Made by a program: the position numbers and the translations under genes
From: Lysinibacillus_B sp036662795
GTDB lineage: Bacteria > Bacillota > Bacilli > Bacillales_A > Planococcaceae
Length of the DNA: 60,673 nucleotides
Direction: 5' to 3'
Assembly (NCBI RefSeq): GCF_036662795.1
Contig: NZ_JBAFWZ010000018.1
Coordinates: 1-60,673 of the forward strand
Shown here: piece by piece, positions 17,832 through 26,380 of the stretch
Numbering within the stretch: the stretch's first letter is position 1
Layout of the letters: each line of letters begins with the position of its first letter
Notes under the pieces: generated by a model
The model's database searches: none
The model's input: only the letters and a program-made list of their open reading frames with translations
What the model was told of the DNA's origin: nothing

Positions 17832-19502
17832 ATGCCAGCAAAAAAGCCGGAACAGTGGCATGAAGAGGTTGACGTAATTGTACTAGGAACAGGGGGCGCA
17901 GCTTTTGTAGCAGCTATTTTAGCAGCTGATCAAGGTGCAGATGTTTTAATGTTAGAAAAAACACATCAAATCGGTGGGACTACAGCGTTTTCCGGAGGGG
18001 TTCCGTGGATACCAATGAACCGTTATATGAAGGCAGCCGGCGTTGAAGATACTCGTGAAGGGGCAATTGCTTTTTTAAAACGTTTAACACTTGGAAAAGT
18101 ACCTGATCCAGCCTATATCGAAATTTTTGTAGATAATGGCCATAAAATGATCGACTACTTACATGAGCATACACCTGTACGATTTGAAATGCCTGTACCA
18201 TTTAATGAATATTATGGGCATATAGATGAAGCATTAAAAAAGGGCACTCGCTCATTAGATCCAGTACCTTTTGATTTAAATTCTGTTGGTGAATGGGGTC
18301 CATTAATTCGCCAAAATCCCGTATTCCCGCCGCTAACATTAGCTGAAGGTGGAGCAATCGGTGGGGTAGACTTTAATAAAATTGCCGAGCGTATGGAAAA
18401 TAACATCGTAACGATGGGACGCTCACTGATCGGATTGCTTTTAAAAGGAGCACTTGATCGTGATGTAAACATAAAAATTAACACGCCTGGAAAAGAGCTT
18501 GTTTTAGATGATAACGGTGCTGTTATTGGTGTCGTTGCTGAAAATGAAGCTGGAGAAAAAATTACTATTGCCGCGCGTAAAGGGGTTGTACTAGCATCGG
18601 GTGGCTATGAGTGGAATCAAGAGCTTGTGAAAACATTCTTGAAAGCACCAATTACTCATCCAATGTCCCCTCCTGGAAATGAAGGAGATGCCCTTATTAT
18701 GGCGATGGAGGCTGGGGCTGCTCTTGGAAACATGAGTGAGGCTTGGTGGTATCCTTCCATGCAGGACCCAACAATGGAATACGAAGACCATATTATGAAC
18801 CAAACAGGCGGCGGTCGTAATGGTCCAAATAGTATTATTGTTAATAAATACGGAAAACGCTTTGTACATGAAGGCACAACATACAATGATTTACCGCGCT
18901 CTTTCTATGAATATGATCCTGTTAAGCTAGAGTATCCAAACGAAGCACCTGTATGGATGGTATTCGACCAACAATTAAAGGATAGAGAAATGATTATTAC
19001 GATGATGCCTGGCGATGAAGCACCAGAGTGGGTAAATCGTGGGGATTCACTTGCTGAGCTTGCAGGGCAAATCGGGGTTGATGCCCAAGGTTTAGAGGAA
19101 TCTGTGGCACGCTGGAATGCTATGTGTGAAAAAGGTGAGGATACGGATTTCCACCGCGGCACAACCCAATTTGAAAATCTCCTAGCTGACGGTGGCGGGA
19201 ATGCAACGGCGAACCTAGGTAAAATTGAAAAAGGTCCATTCTATGCAGTGCCAGTTAATTTAGGCGCGCTTGGGACAAATGGCGGTCCACGTATTGATGA
19301 AAATGGACAGGTTATTAGTCTTCGCGGCAACAAAATTGAAGGCTTATATGCAGCAGGAAATGCGGCAATGGGCATTTTAGGAACAGCTTATGCTGGTGCG
19401 GGTGGCACAATCGGTCCGGCGATGACTGTCGGTTATTTAGCTGGTAAGCATGTCGGAAGTGTATCTTCACGCAACGTAAAGTCAGAACAATCTGTAAAAT
19501 AA
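17832..19502 (+). CDS. FAD-dependent oxidoreductase, 3-ketosteroid delta-1-dehydrogenase / fumarate reductase flavoprotein family
   Basis: The N-terminus VDVIVLGTGGAAFVAAILAA is the FAD dinucleotide-binding fold, followed by LEKTHQIGGTTAFSGG. The C-terminal FAD signature GLYAAGNAAMGILGTAYAGAGGTIGPAMT is in the KstD style. At 556 aa it has the size of 3-oxosteroid 1-dehydrogenase. TTGGAGG lies 7 nt before the ATG at 17832. It is followed after 21 bp by an SRPBCC gene and then, convergently, by a TetR gene. No other steroid genes are present, so the substrate (possibly a cyclic ketone or enone) is unknown. Confidence 0.82.
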   Translation: MPAKKPEQWHEEVDVIVLGTGGAAFVAAILAADQGADVLMLEKTHQIGGTTAFSGGVPWIPMNRYMKAAGVEDTREGAIAFLKRLTLGKVPDPAYIEIFVDNGHKMIDYLHEHTPVRFEMPVPFNEYYGHIDEALKKGTRSLDPVPFDLNSVGEWGPLIRQNPVFPPLTLAEGGAIGGVDFNKIAERMENNIVTMGRSLIGLLLKGALDRDVNIKINTPGKELVLDDNGAVIGVVAENEAGEKITIAARKGVVLASGGYEWNQELVKTFLKAPITHPMSPPGNEGDALIMAMEAGAALGNMSEAWWYPSMQDPTMEYEDHIMNQTGGGRNGPNSIIVNKYGKRFVHEGTTYNDLPRSFYEYDPVKLEYPNEAPVWMVFDQQLKDREMIITMMPGDEAPEWVNRGDSLAELAGQIGVDAQGLEESVARWNAMCEKGEDTDFHRGTTQFENLLADGGGNATANLGKIEKGPFYAVPVNLGALGTNGGPRIDENGQVISLRGNKIEGLYAAGNAAMGILGTAYAGAGGTIGPAMTVGYLAGKHVGSVSSRNVKSEQSVK

Positions 19503-19523
19503 CAGGATAGGAGCGAGAAAATT

Positions 19524-19976
19524 ATGCCAAACGGAACACATACGGTTAATGTACCTTTAGATATTGAAACAATCTGGGCTTTTGTAAGCGATATGAATAA
19601 CTGGGCACCACTTGTACCAGGCTATATCGAGCATGAAATTTTAAGTGAAAACCAATCAACTTGGAAATTCAAAGGAGATTTAGGCTTTATGAAAAAAACA
19701 GTTAAGCTGCAAATCGATATCAAAGAATGGAATGAGCCTTCGCAAGTTCTGTTCGATTTAAAAGGTTTATCTGAAAACTTTAACGGCGGTGGTTATTTCG
19801 AGGCAGAAGTGATCGATGAACACAATACGAAAATGACTGGACATCTAGATATTACCGCTGGCGGTATGATGGGCCCGATGATTAACGGAATACTAAAAAA
19901 TTTCGTTCCTCAAACCGCTCAAGAATTAACAGATGCTATTGTTGAAAAGCTGCTGCAGGTGAATCAACCGGTATAA
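19524..19976 (+). CDS. SRPBCC family protein (CoxG-like)
   Basis: The 150-aa protein has the START/Bet v1-like pattern of CoxG proteins: an N-terminal strand (NGTHTVNVPLDIETIWAFVSDMNNWAPLVPGY), a long amphipathic region, and a C-terminal helix (FVPQTAQELTDAIVEKLLQ). Such folds bind hydrophobic ligands or aid enzyme maturation. It is 21 bp after the flavoprotein gene with its own GGATAGGAG site, so both are probably co-expressed. A ligand-carrier role for the flavoprotein substrate is inference. Confidence 0.75.
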   Translation: MPNGTHTVNVPLDIETIWAFVSDMNNWAPLVPGYIEHEILSENQSTWKFKGDLGFMKKTVKLQIDIKEWNEPSQVLFDLKGLSENFNGGGYFEAEVIDEHNTKMTGHLDITAGGMMGPMINGILKNFVPQTAQELTDAIVEKLLQVNQPV

Positions 19977-19984
19977 GGTAAAAT

Positions 19985-20023
19985 AACTACTTGTAGACTA
20001 ACCCCTACAAGTAGTTGTTTTTT
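19985..20023. terminator. Convergent terminator overlapping the tetR 3' end
   Basis: AACTACTTGTAG / CTACAAGTAGTT forms a 12-bp stem followed by GTTTTTTAT on the plus strand. The right arm includes the last codons and stop of the TetR gene. Confidence 0.8.
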
Positions 20024-20631
20024 ATAAACTGAAGAGCTATATTTTTCATCTCTACTAGCTGATCCTCTGTTGGTAGTAGCATAATTTTATTAGGTAATAC
20101 CTCATAAAGTGAGTATTTTTTTATAGCAGTCCCAAACATATTGAGTACCGTTTCCAAAGTTTCAAGGGAAATATCGTTTTTAATCGATCCATCCTCTTGA
20201 CCATCTACTAGCATTTTTCTTACATAAACATTATACGCCTCATACGATTTTTCGATTTCTTGCAATAATTGCTCATCGACCTCATTAAAGCTTATGTAAA
20301 CTTCAAAAGCTTCCAGCAGTTTAATATAAGGTGTGGATTCGCCATAAATATATTGTAAATACATAAGAAGCAAGCGCTCTATTTTTTCATAGCCATTGCT
20401 GTTTGAATTATATATTTCCTCATATACCGGAATTCGATCTTCTATTACATGCTTTACAACATCGATAATTAAAGATTCTTTATTTGGAAAGTACCGAAAT
20501 AGTGTGGCAATCCCTACATTCGCTTTTTCAGCAATTTGATTCATTGTCGTATTTTCAAAGCCCTGTGCGATAAATAAAAGCGCAGCCTGCTCGATCATGA
20601 CCATCTTTCGTTCCATTTGATACGGCTTCAC
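20005..20631 (-). CDS. TetR/AcrR family transcriptional regulator
   Basis: The N-terminal 60 residues form the TetR helix-turn-helix: ALLFIAQGFENTTMNQIAEKANVGIATLFRYFPNKESL. The ligand domain (residues 65-208) is divergent, as usual. The protein converges on the flavoprotein-SRPBCC operon and shares its terminator. I infer that it represses that operon through the palindrome at 17768-17788. GGGGGAGTATGTG precedes the start. No similar palindrome was found at its own promoter, so autoregulation is not supported. Confidence 0.87.
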   Translation of the reverse strand: MKPYQMERKMVMIEQAALLFIAQGFENTTMNQIAEKANVGIATLFRYFPNKESLIIDVVKHVIEDRIPVYEEIYNSNSNGYEKIERLLLMYLQYIYGESTPYIKLLEAFEVYISFNEVDEQLLQEIEKSYEAYNVYVRKMLVDGQEDGSIKNDISLETLETVLNMFGTAIKKYSLYEVLPNKIMLLPTEDQLVEMKNIALQFIKNNYL

Positions 20632-20760
20632 ATACTCCCCCCCATTTCTAGATAGAACAAATATAACGTAAAATATTTCAGTTATCCATTACATTTTTCC
20701 TTATAGACAGAAACCTAAATTAAGGAAAAGCGTTTAAGTAAAAAATGGAGGTGTCGGTTG

Positions 20761-21054
20761 ATGAAGGAGAATTGGAATTTATACTCATTCGCTGCATCCA
20801 TCGTTTGTATTGCTTTATTTTTAATTGCCGCTACTTCTGAATGGATCCGTCATTTCTTCCTATCCCAATTTACCATTCACCCGTTAACAGTCGTTTTAGT
20901 CCCTACCGTTCTATGTTTTTTCTCGTCGCTGTTAGGGATGAAGGAGGCGACGAATGCTATCTCTTCTATTCGAAGCTTCATGTCGATTGGCATTTCGTTT
21001 ATATGAGCTCTTCTTATCAGTTTTATATTGGTAGTTGGGAAATTATTAGGCTAA
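20761..21054 (+). pseudogene. Small membrane protein interrupted by an in-frame TGA
   Basis: The frame starts at ATG 20761 with GGAGG 9 nt upstream. It encodes two clear membrane segments (YSFAASIVCIALFLIAA and HPLTVVLVPTVLCFFSSLLG) and then a third, which is broken by TGA at 21004-21006. Beyond the TGA the same frame continues ALLISFILVVGKLLG to a TAA at 21054, completing a normal third membrane helix. The intact protein would be about 97 aa. A natural 81-aa product ending at 21006 is the alternative. The function is unknown. Nothing else was recognised up to 21361. Confidence 0.55.
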
Positions 21055-21361
21055 GCCAATATGCACACCTCGTGCCACTCCAAACATTACAACCCTAACC
21101 TATGTAAGGAATTCTTCCCTCCGTTAAAAGTGGATAAAATTATAATTTATAATTGACTAAGCTTTCCGAAAGTGTAAAATTACACTAAAGAAGCTATTTA
21201 GCGGTAAGTTGATCAAAAGGTTTGTTCCTTCAATTTTACCCGGAATAAATAGGAGGATGTTCATTTTTAAATAAGCGAACAAAGCCTATCACACACAAAT
21301 CAACTAATTACTTGTAAGTAATAATTAATCTTATCTTAAAGAGAATAAAGAAGGGTGAGGT

Positions 21362-21778
21362 ATGACTAATAAAAAGATATTTATTACAATTACTATCTTA
21401 ATTGTTGTTATTGTCATTGCTATTCCAATAGGTGTTATTTATGTTTTAAACAATGGTAATCCATATACAAAATACATCGCTAATAAATATGTTCCAGAAT
21501 ATTTGGAGGAGCAGGGATATACAGACGAAAAAATTCAAGAATCACATTATGTTGAGCCAAAGCACGTAATAAATAAAGATTTTTATCATGGACATTATAT
21601 GGTCATCTTTAAAGATGAACCTCATACAACCTATTATTATGGAATAACTAAAAAAGGGAAACAAGTTTACCAATTTTGTGAAAAAGAAAAACTTTCGCAT
21701 GGCCTTACTGAAATAATTGAGGGTGAGACAAAATATAGTGAACAAGACTGTAAACATTCACTTGATAATAGAGATTAG
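21362..21778 (+). CDS. DUF3139-like membrane-anchored protein
   Basis: The 138-aa protein has one N-terminal membrane helix (IFITITILIVVIVIAIPIGVIYVL, residues 5-29) and a polar extracytoplasmic domain with YLEEQGYTDEKI and TYYYGITKKGKQVYQ. The order of features resembles the DUF3139 proteins common in Bacillus, assigned from memory. AAGGGTGAGG precedes the ATG by 2-8 nt. The C-terminus has two cysteines that may pair outside the cell. It is monocistronic. The function is unknown. Confidence 0.65.
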   Translation: MTNKKIFITITILIVVIVIAIPIGVIYVLNNGNPYTKYIANKYVPEYLEEQGYTDEKIQESHYVEPKHVINKDFYHGHYMVIFKDEPHTTYYYGITKKGKQVYQFCEKEKLSHGLTEIIEGETKYSEQDCKHSLDNRD

Positions 21779-21969
21779 CTTGCTTTGGATGATCAATATA
21801 TGTCCAAAGTAAACCACCCAAACAGCAACAAAAATAGTATTCAACGATATGAATACTATTTTCATTCACAATTGTCATACGGTTTTTATCTACAAGGTTT
21901 TACTCCTACGATACTTCTTCCTTTGCTTATGTTTGAATTGCCACATAGATATTTTTGTTTCCCCTACGT

Positions 21970-22000
21970 AAAAAGCCTCCTAACATTTCTGTTAGAAGGC
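21970..22000 (-). terminator. Terminator after the M42 aminopeptidase
   Basis: GCCTTCTAACA-GAAA-TGTTAGGAGGC followed by TTTTT on the minus strand. It begins 8 bp beyond the stop. Confidence 0.85.
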
Positions 22001-22007
22001 GATTCTC

Positions 22008-23096
22008 TTAATCAAAAATGATTTTATTAACTGTTTCTCGGTCTAGCTTTTTAATGACTTCTACGATTAATTTTACTGCGTTTTCGTAGTCATCACGGTG
22101 TAGGATGCCTGCATGTGAGTGAATATAGCGAGTCGCTACACCGATAGCAAGGGATGGAACACCGTTTGCTGTAATGTGGATAGAGCCAGCATCTGTTCCA
22201 CCGCCAGCGATTGCTTCAAATTGGTAAGGGATGCCTGCCTCTTCCGCAATGCCTACAACGAAATCACGCAAGCCTGTGTGTGCCACCATCGATGCATCAT
22301 AAATAACGATTTGTGGGCCTGCCCCCATTTTTGATGTCGATTCTTTCGGTGTGACACCTGGTGTATCCCCTGCAATACCGACATCCACTGCAAAGCCGAT
22401 ATCTGGCTGTACTTTATATGACGTTGTTTTCGCGCCTCGTAAGCCTACCTCTTCCTGTACATTTCCTACACCATACACGATGTTCTGATGCTTTTCGTCT
22501 TTTAGTGCACGAAGTACATCAATGGCAATTGCACAGCCAATACGGTTATCCCATGCTTTTGCTAGTAGGTGCTTTTCATTTTTCATCACGTTGAATTCAA
22601 AATAAGGTGTGACCATATCGCCCGGTAGTACGCCCCAGCCTAGTGCTTCTTCTTTAGAAGCTGCACCGATATCAATGAACATATCCTTAATATCTACTGG
22701 CTTGTTACGAACTTCAGCGGGTAAAATATGTGGTGGCTTTGAACCGATCACACCGATAATTTCTTCCCCTTTACGAGTTGTCACTGTTACGCGTTGTGCA
22801 AGCATTACTTGACCCCACCAGCCGCCAACCGTTTGGAACTTCAGGAAGCCCTTATCATCAATTTGTGTTACCATAAAGCCGACTTCATCTAAGTGACCTG
22901 CAACCATAATTTTCGGTCCGTTTTCATCGCCAACCTTTTTAGCGATGAGCCCGCCTAAATTATCTGTATCAATTTCATCAGAGAACGGCGCGATATGCTT
23001 TTTCATCACTTCACGTGGAGCACGCTCATTTCCCGGAATACCGTTTGCATCTGTTAATTCCTTTAACATTTGTAACGTTGGATCTAAACCTGTCAT
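22008..23096 (-). CDS. ysdC: M42 family metallopeptidase (glutamyl aminopeptidase, YsdC-like)
   Basis: The 362-aa protein shows the M42 dinuclear metal site in order: VAGHLDEVGFM (His), AKAWDNRIG (bridging Asp), VQEEVGLRGA (catalytic Glu and metal Glu), AVDVGIAGD (Asp) and YIHSHAGILHRDD (His). These enzymes form dodecameric tetrahedral aminopeptidases in the cytosol; some M42 relatives were annotated as endoglucanases. The B. subtilis YsdC gene lies near the rplT operon; here it is 12 kb away. The AGGAGG ribosome-binding site is 7 nt before the ATG. Confidence 0.9.
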   Translation of the reverse strand: MTGLDPTLQMLKELTDANGIPGNERAPREVMKKHIAPFSDEIDTDNLGGLIAKKVGDENGPKIMVAGHLDEVGFMVTQIDDKGFLKFQTVGGWWGQVMLAQRVTVTTRKGEEIIGVIGSKPPHILPAEVRNKPVDIKDMFIDIGAASKEEALGWGVLPGDMVTPYFEFNVMKNEKHLLAKAWDNRIGCAIAIDVLRALKDEKHQNIVYGVGNVQEEVGLRGAKTTSYKVQPDIGFAVDVGIAGDTPGVTPKESTSKMGAGPQIVIYDASMVAHTGLRDFVVGIAEEAGIPYQFEAIAGGGTDAGSIHITANGVPSLAIGVATRYIHSHAGILHRDDYENAVKLIVEVIKKLDRETVNKIIFD

Positions 23097-23326
23097 TATT
23101 TCGACCTCCTAAATATATCTCTTTCCATTATAGCTCGAAATAGCTCTATAGAAAAGAAAACAATACCGATGTTGCCAATTATTATGGGCAAAAGTGAGTA
23201 CTGTTCATTCATTTTTTATTGGTACGAAAATATCGCGCTTGCTAACTCTGATGTATGCTATTAATGCCTCTTATTTGAACGTTGCGGTTAACATAAATAC
23301 ACCCCTTCAAAAGCTTTACTGAAAAA

Positions 23327-23362
23327 TAGAGGCGTTCCCTTCTCTGAAAAAAACACCTCTTT
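23327..23362 (-). terminator. Terminator after the 23.4 kb secreted-protein gene
   Basis: AGAGGTGTT and GAACGCCTCT pair across a loop, with TATTTTTCAG following on the minus strand. The gap 23097-23326 shows no other feature. Confidence 0.65.
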
Positions 23363-23376
23363 TGAAAGAACTATAT

Positions 23377-24216
23377 TTAATCAAACGTCCGACATTGTTT
23401 TTCGCTTTCTTCTCCCGAAATATGTTTCTTTATTTTTACGTTTGTCACTTCTAACCCTGATAGGTTAGAATCCCTTACAGAAAAAGTAAGTTTATCAAAA
23501 TCTCCGCCGTGATGTCCAGAATAGTTTAAAGCACTGGCATAAATAATATGTCTCCTAGGATCTCCATTAATGGGTTCAATTTTGATTTTTGGACACATAA
23601 AAAATTCAGAATAAGATGGGCCCAAATGATATAAATAACGTGTAAACAATGCTTCTTCAAGTAACTCTTCTTTAGTAGGTCCGTCCAATTCTTCTCTCCA
23701 CCCTACCATGAGCCAATCATAAAGGGATTGTGACTTTAATCGCACGTTTTGCCTATTTTCTGAAACGATTAATTCCCCTTCTTTAGCCGTGCAGGTTTGA
23801 CGTTTATTGTCAACTACACATGTATAAGCGGGTTCAATGGTGATCACTTCACCATTTGCCATCTTTAACGTCAATTTATTGGATGGATTATCTAAAGCTC
23901 CTTCGATTGTTCCATTCACTTTGACAGAGTTATTAAGCCAGTATACAACTTTTCTAAGTACACGTTCTTGATAGCCATCATTGATACTAAATACTCTCCG
24001 AAGTCCCGAATTATTTTCAATTTTAATGTTTACAACATCGTTATGCTCTAGTGAGCGCATCTTCAATTGGTCCAAAAAAGGTTGATTGGCATTTTTCTTT
24101 GCTTGGTCCATTTGCTTATTAATAAAATCTTGGTTAGGTGTTTCTTGCTTCGCAAAAACAACAGTATTATTTACGAGAAATAGGATACAAAAAAGGACGT
24201 AGAGTTTTTTCTTCAT
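23377..24216 (-). CDS. Secreted protein of unknown function
   Basis: The 279-aa product starts with a classical signal peptide (MKKKLYVLFCILFLVNNTVVFA, with likely cleavage before KQE). The mature region begins with a charged helical stretch and continues as beta-rich sequence. It holds four cysteines in YTCVVDNKRQTCTA, FFMCPK and KQCRTF. I do not recognise the family. A GGTGGG ribosome-binding site precedes the ATG. It lies alone between ysdC and the thiamine operon, with its own terminator. The signal peptide and cysteines suggest an extracytoplasmic, perhaps disulfide-bonded protein. Confidence 0.7.
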   Translation of the reverse strand: MKKKLYVLFCILFLVNNTVVFAKQETPNQDFINKQMDQAKKNANQPFLDQLKMRSLEHNDVVNIKIENNSGLRRVFSINDGYQERVLRKVVYWLNNSVKVNGTIEGALDNPSNKLTLKMANGEVITIEPAYTCVVDNKRQTCTAKEGELIVSENRQNVRLKSQSLYDWLMVGWREELDGPTKEELLEEALFTRYLYHLGPSYSEFFMCPKIKIEPINGDPRRHIIYASALNYSGHHGGDFDKLTFSVRDSNLSGLEVTNVKIKKHISGEESEKQCRTFD

Positions 24217-24369
24217 TAAATCCCACCTACTTTTTCTTTATAGGTATCTTTCCCGAATATTCTTCAACAATCCCGAAAGTAGAAGAAGGTTTATTAAACA
24301 ACTTTATTATCCCTGCACATCTAAAAACAATAAGAGGAAAATCATTACGGCAGGCTTCCTATAATTGCA

Positions 24370-25395
24370 TCACTTAGCTACTAATCCAATTTGACTAAAG
24401 CGATTATAAACCGCGCGTGCTATTTTAGGATCTGTAACACCATGGATAATGGCACGCCCGTCAGCAAAAAAGACGATTCGATACTCCTCAAAATGACACG
24501 ATAGCAAATGCAGGTTTAACACTATATGCGTAACTTGACCATTTATTTTGTTTGCTATCTCTTGCAATGAGTGTGTTTGTGTGATGCCCGGCCTAAGTTG
24601 AACTGCATCTCGCCCGCAGAGTACATGTGTTTTCATTTGATTTTCAAATTGTAAAAAAGGATACGTTGGCCCCTCTCCGCAACTTGGGCAAGAGGGGTTT
24701 TTAAGCTTTTGGACATTGATTTCAGCCTTTTCATCCTTCCAAAGATCGATGGATTGTACAATAGGTGCCATTGTTTTTCCAGCAAGCCATTTGAATACTT
24801 GTGTCACCTGATAGGCGGCTGTTACTTGTACAATCGGGCTCATGACACCTACCGTATCACATGTCATTGCATCCATTGGCAAATGATTGAGTAAACAATG
24901 TAAACAAGGAGTCTCTCCTGGAATAATCGGCAATGTCAGCCCGTAACTCCCTACACAAGCACCAAATATATATGGCATTCCTTGCTTCATCGCTGCATCA
25001 TTGACGATTAAGCTCGTTTCAAAATTATCTGTTGCATCTACGACAATGGAATGATCTTTCATTAATTCTTCAATATTGAGCCCATGTACATCCTCAACAA
25101 TGCCTACAATGGAAATTTCACTATTAATTTGCTCCAGTCGTTTTTTAGCAGCGATCGCTTTTGGTACTTTTTGTTGCACATCTTCCTCATCATATAGCTG
25201 CTGCCTTTGTAAGTTACTCCATTCCACATAATCTCGGTCGACAATGGTTATCTGCCCAACACCAGCCCTTGCTAGCATTTCAGAGCTAGCTGAACCAAGT
25301 GCGCCGGCTCCTATAATTAGAACCTTAGCCTGCTGAATACATTGCTGCACATTGTTCCCTAAAAATAATGCTTGTCGTGCATAGCGGTTGTTCAA
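24370..25395 (-). CDS. thiF: Sulfur-carrier adenylyltransferase ThiF
   Basis: ThiF adenylates the C-terminus of ThiS for sulfur loading. The 341-aa E1-like protein has the nucleotide motif VLIIGAGALGSASSEMLARAG and VVDATDNFETS. Zinc cysteines are seen as CLHC and CPSC, and there is a C-terminal extension of about 80 residues. The start is a TTG at 25395 overlapping the thiG stop (TTGA), with GGTGA upstream. MoeB is the main alternative, but the position as last gene of tenI-thiO-thiS-thiG-thiF favours ThiF. No terminator was seen after it. Confidence 0.9.
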   Translation of the reverse strand: MNNRYARQALFLGNNVQQCIQQAKVLIIGAGALGSASSEMLARAGVGQITIVDRDYVEWSNLQRQQLYDEEDVQQKVPKAIAAKKRLEQINSEISIVGIVEDVHGLNIEELMKDHSIVVDATDNFETSLIVNDAAMKQGMPYIFGACVGSYGLTLPIIPGETPCLHCLLNHLPMDAMTCDTVGVMSPIVQVTAAYQVTQVFKWLAGKTMAPIVQSIDLWKDEKAEINVQKLKNPSCPSCGEGPTYPFLQFENQMKTHVLCGRDAVQLRPGITQTHSLQEIANKINGQVTHIVLNLHLLSCHFEEYRIVFFADGRAIIHGVTDPKIARAVYNRFSQIGLVAK

Positions 25396-26159
25396 GATGT
25401 CACCATGCCTGTTAGAGGGCTACTTGCTACAGCATATTCTTTTTCTTCGATTCGTCCTGCTTCAAATCCTAGTCTTCCAGCTTCTACTGCGAGTTTCATC
25501 GCCTCTGCCATTTTCACTGGATCTTTTGCCCCTGATACAGCTGTATTAAGTAACACGGCATCTGCTCCTAGCTCCATGGCATAGGCAACATCCTTAGGAG
25601 AGCCAATGCCTGCATCTATAATGACTGGAATTTCTGACCCTTCAATAATAAATTTTAAATTTAGCGGGTTAATGATTCCTTTTCCAGATCCAATCGGTGA
25701 AGCACCTGGCATAATCGCGTGTACACCAAGGTTTTCAAGGCGTTTCGCTAACACTACGTCATCCGATGTATATGGTAATACAATAAACCCTTCCTGGAGC
25801 AGCATTTCTGATGCTTTTAATGTTTCAATCGGGTCTGGTAAAAGCGAACGATCATCCCCAATGACCTCTACTTTAATCATGTCGCATAATCCTGAAGCCT
25901 TCGCGAGCTTAGCGATACGCACCGCTTCTTCTGCCGTTTTAGCCCCTGCTGTATTCGGTAGTAACGTGTATTTCGTTAAATCTAGTCTCTCCAGAAAATT
26001 CGGCTGCTCCGCTGAAAAAATATTCATTCTTCTCACAGCAAACGTTAAAATTTCTGATTGTGATCTTTCTACTGCTTTTTTCTGTTCTTCAAATGATGGG
26101 TATTTTCCCGTACCTAATAATAATCTTGATTGAAACGTACGATCGGCAATTTTTAACAT
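25392..26159 (-). CDS. thiG: Thiazole synthase
   Basis: ThiG forms the thiazole phosphate ring from 1-deoxyxylulose 5-phosphate, dehydroglycine and ThiS thiocarboxylate. The 255-aa barrel begins LKIADRTFQSRLLLGTGKYPS. It has TLLPNTAGAKTAEEAVRIA, the Schiff-base lysine region MIKVEVIGD (near residue 97), IMPGASPIGSGKGI, IIDAGIGSPKD and LLNTAVSGAKDPV. It lies 3 bp after thiS and overlaps thiF. GGAGGATG precedes the start. Confidence 0.96.
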   Translation of the reverse strand: MLKIADRTFQSRLLLGTGKYPSFEEQKKAVERSQSEILTFAVRRMNIFSAEQPNFLERLDLTKYTLLPNTAGAKTAEEAVRIAKLAKASGLCDMIKVEVIGDDRSLLPDPIETLKASEMLLQEGFIVLPYTSDDVVLAKRLENLGVHAIMPGASPIGSGKGIINPLNLKFIIEGSEIPVIIDAGIGSPKDVAYAMELGADAVLLNTAVSGAKDPVKMAEAMKLAVEAGRLGFEAGRIEEKEYAVASSPLTGMVTS

Positions 26160-26162
26160 GTT

Positions 26163-26366
26163 TCATCCTCCTCCAACAAAATGAACAATTTCTACAACAT
26201 CCCCGTGTGAAAGGCTAGTTGATTCATAGTATTCTTTCGTAATAATTTCCTGATTTATTTCTACGATGACAATGCGATTTTCTAAATTGTAATGAGCCAG
26301 CAACCCTCTAACAGTCTGAACTGTTTCTGGCAGGTCAATTCTTTTTCCATTTACAATCATAGTCAT
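26163..26366 (-). CDS. thiS: Sulfur carrier protein ThiS
   Basis: This 67-aa ubiquitin-fold protein carries sulfur on its C-terminal glycine for thiazole formation. It begins MTMIVNGKRIDLP and ends DVVEIVHFVGGG, the Gly-Gly tail required for adenylation by ThiF. The B. subtilis protein also ends in three glycines. GGAGG lies 10 nt before the ATG. The gene sits between thiO and thiG. Confidence 0.96.
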   Translation of the reverse strand: MTMIVNGKRIDLPETVQTVRGLLAHYNLENRIVIVEINQEIITKEYYESTSLSHGDVVEIVHFVGGG

Positions 26367-26380
26367 GCTTTCATCCCCTC

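Noticed and set aside
21004..21006. Selenocysteine read-through of the TGA
   Set aside because: The codon is inside a membrane helix, no cysteine homologue is implied and no SECIS-like hairpin follows. A nonsense change is simpler.
21785..22021. A 78-codon TTG-start frame after the DUF3139 gene
   Set aside because: It has no ribosome-binding site, runs through the ysdC terminator hairpin and shows no protein-like pattern.
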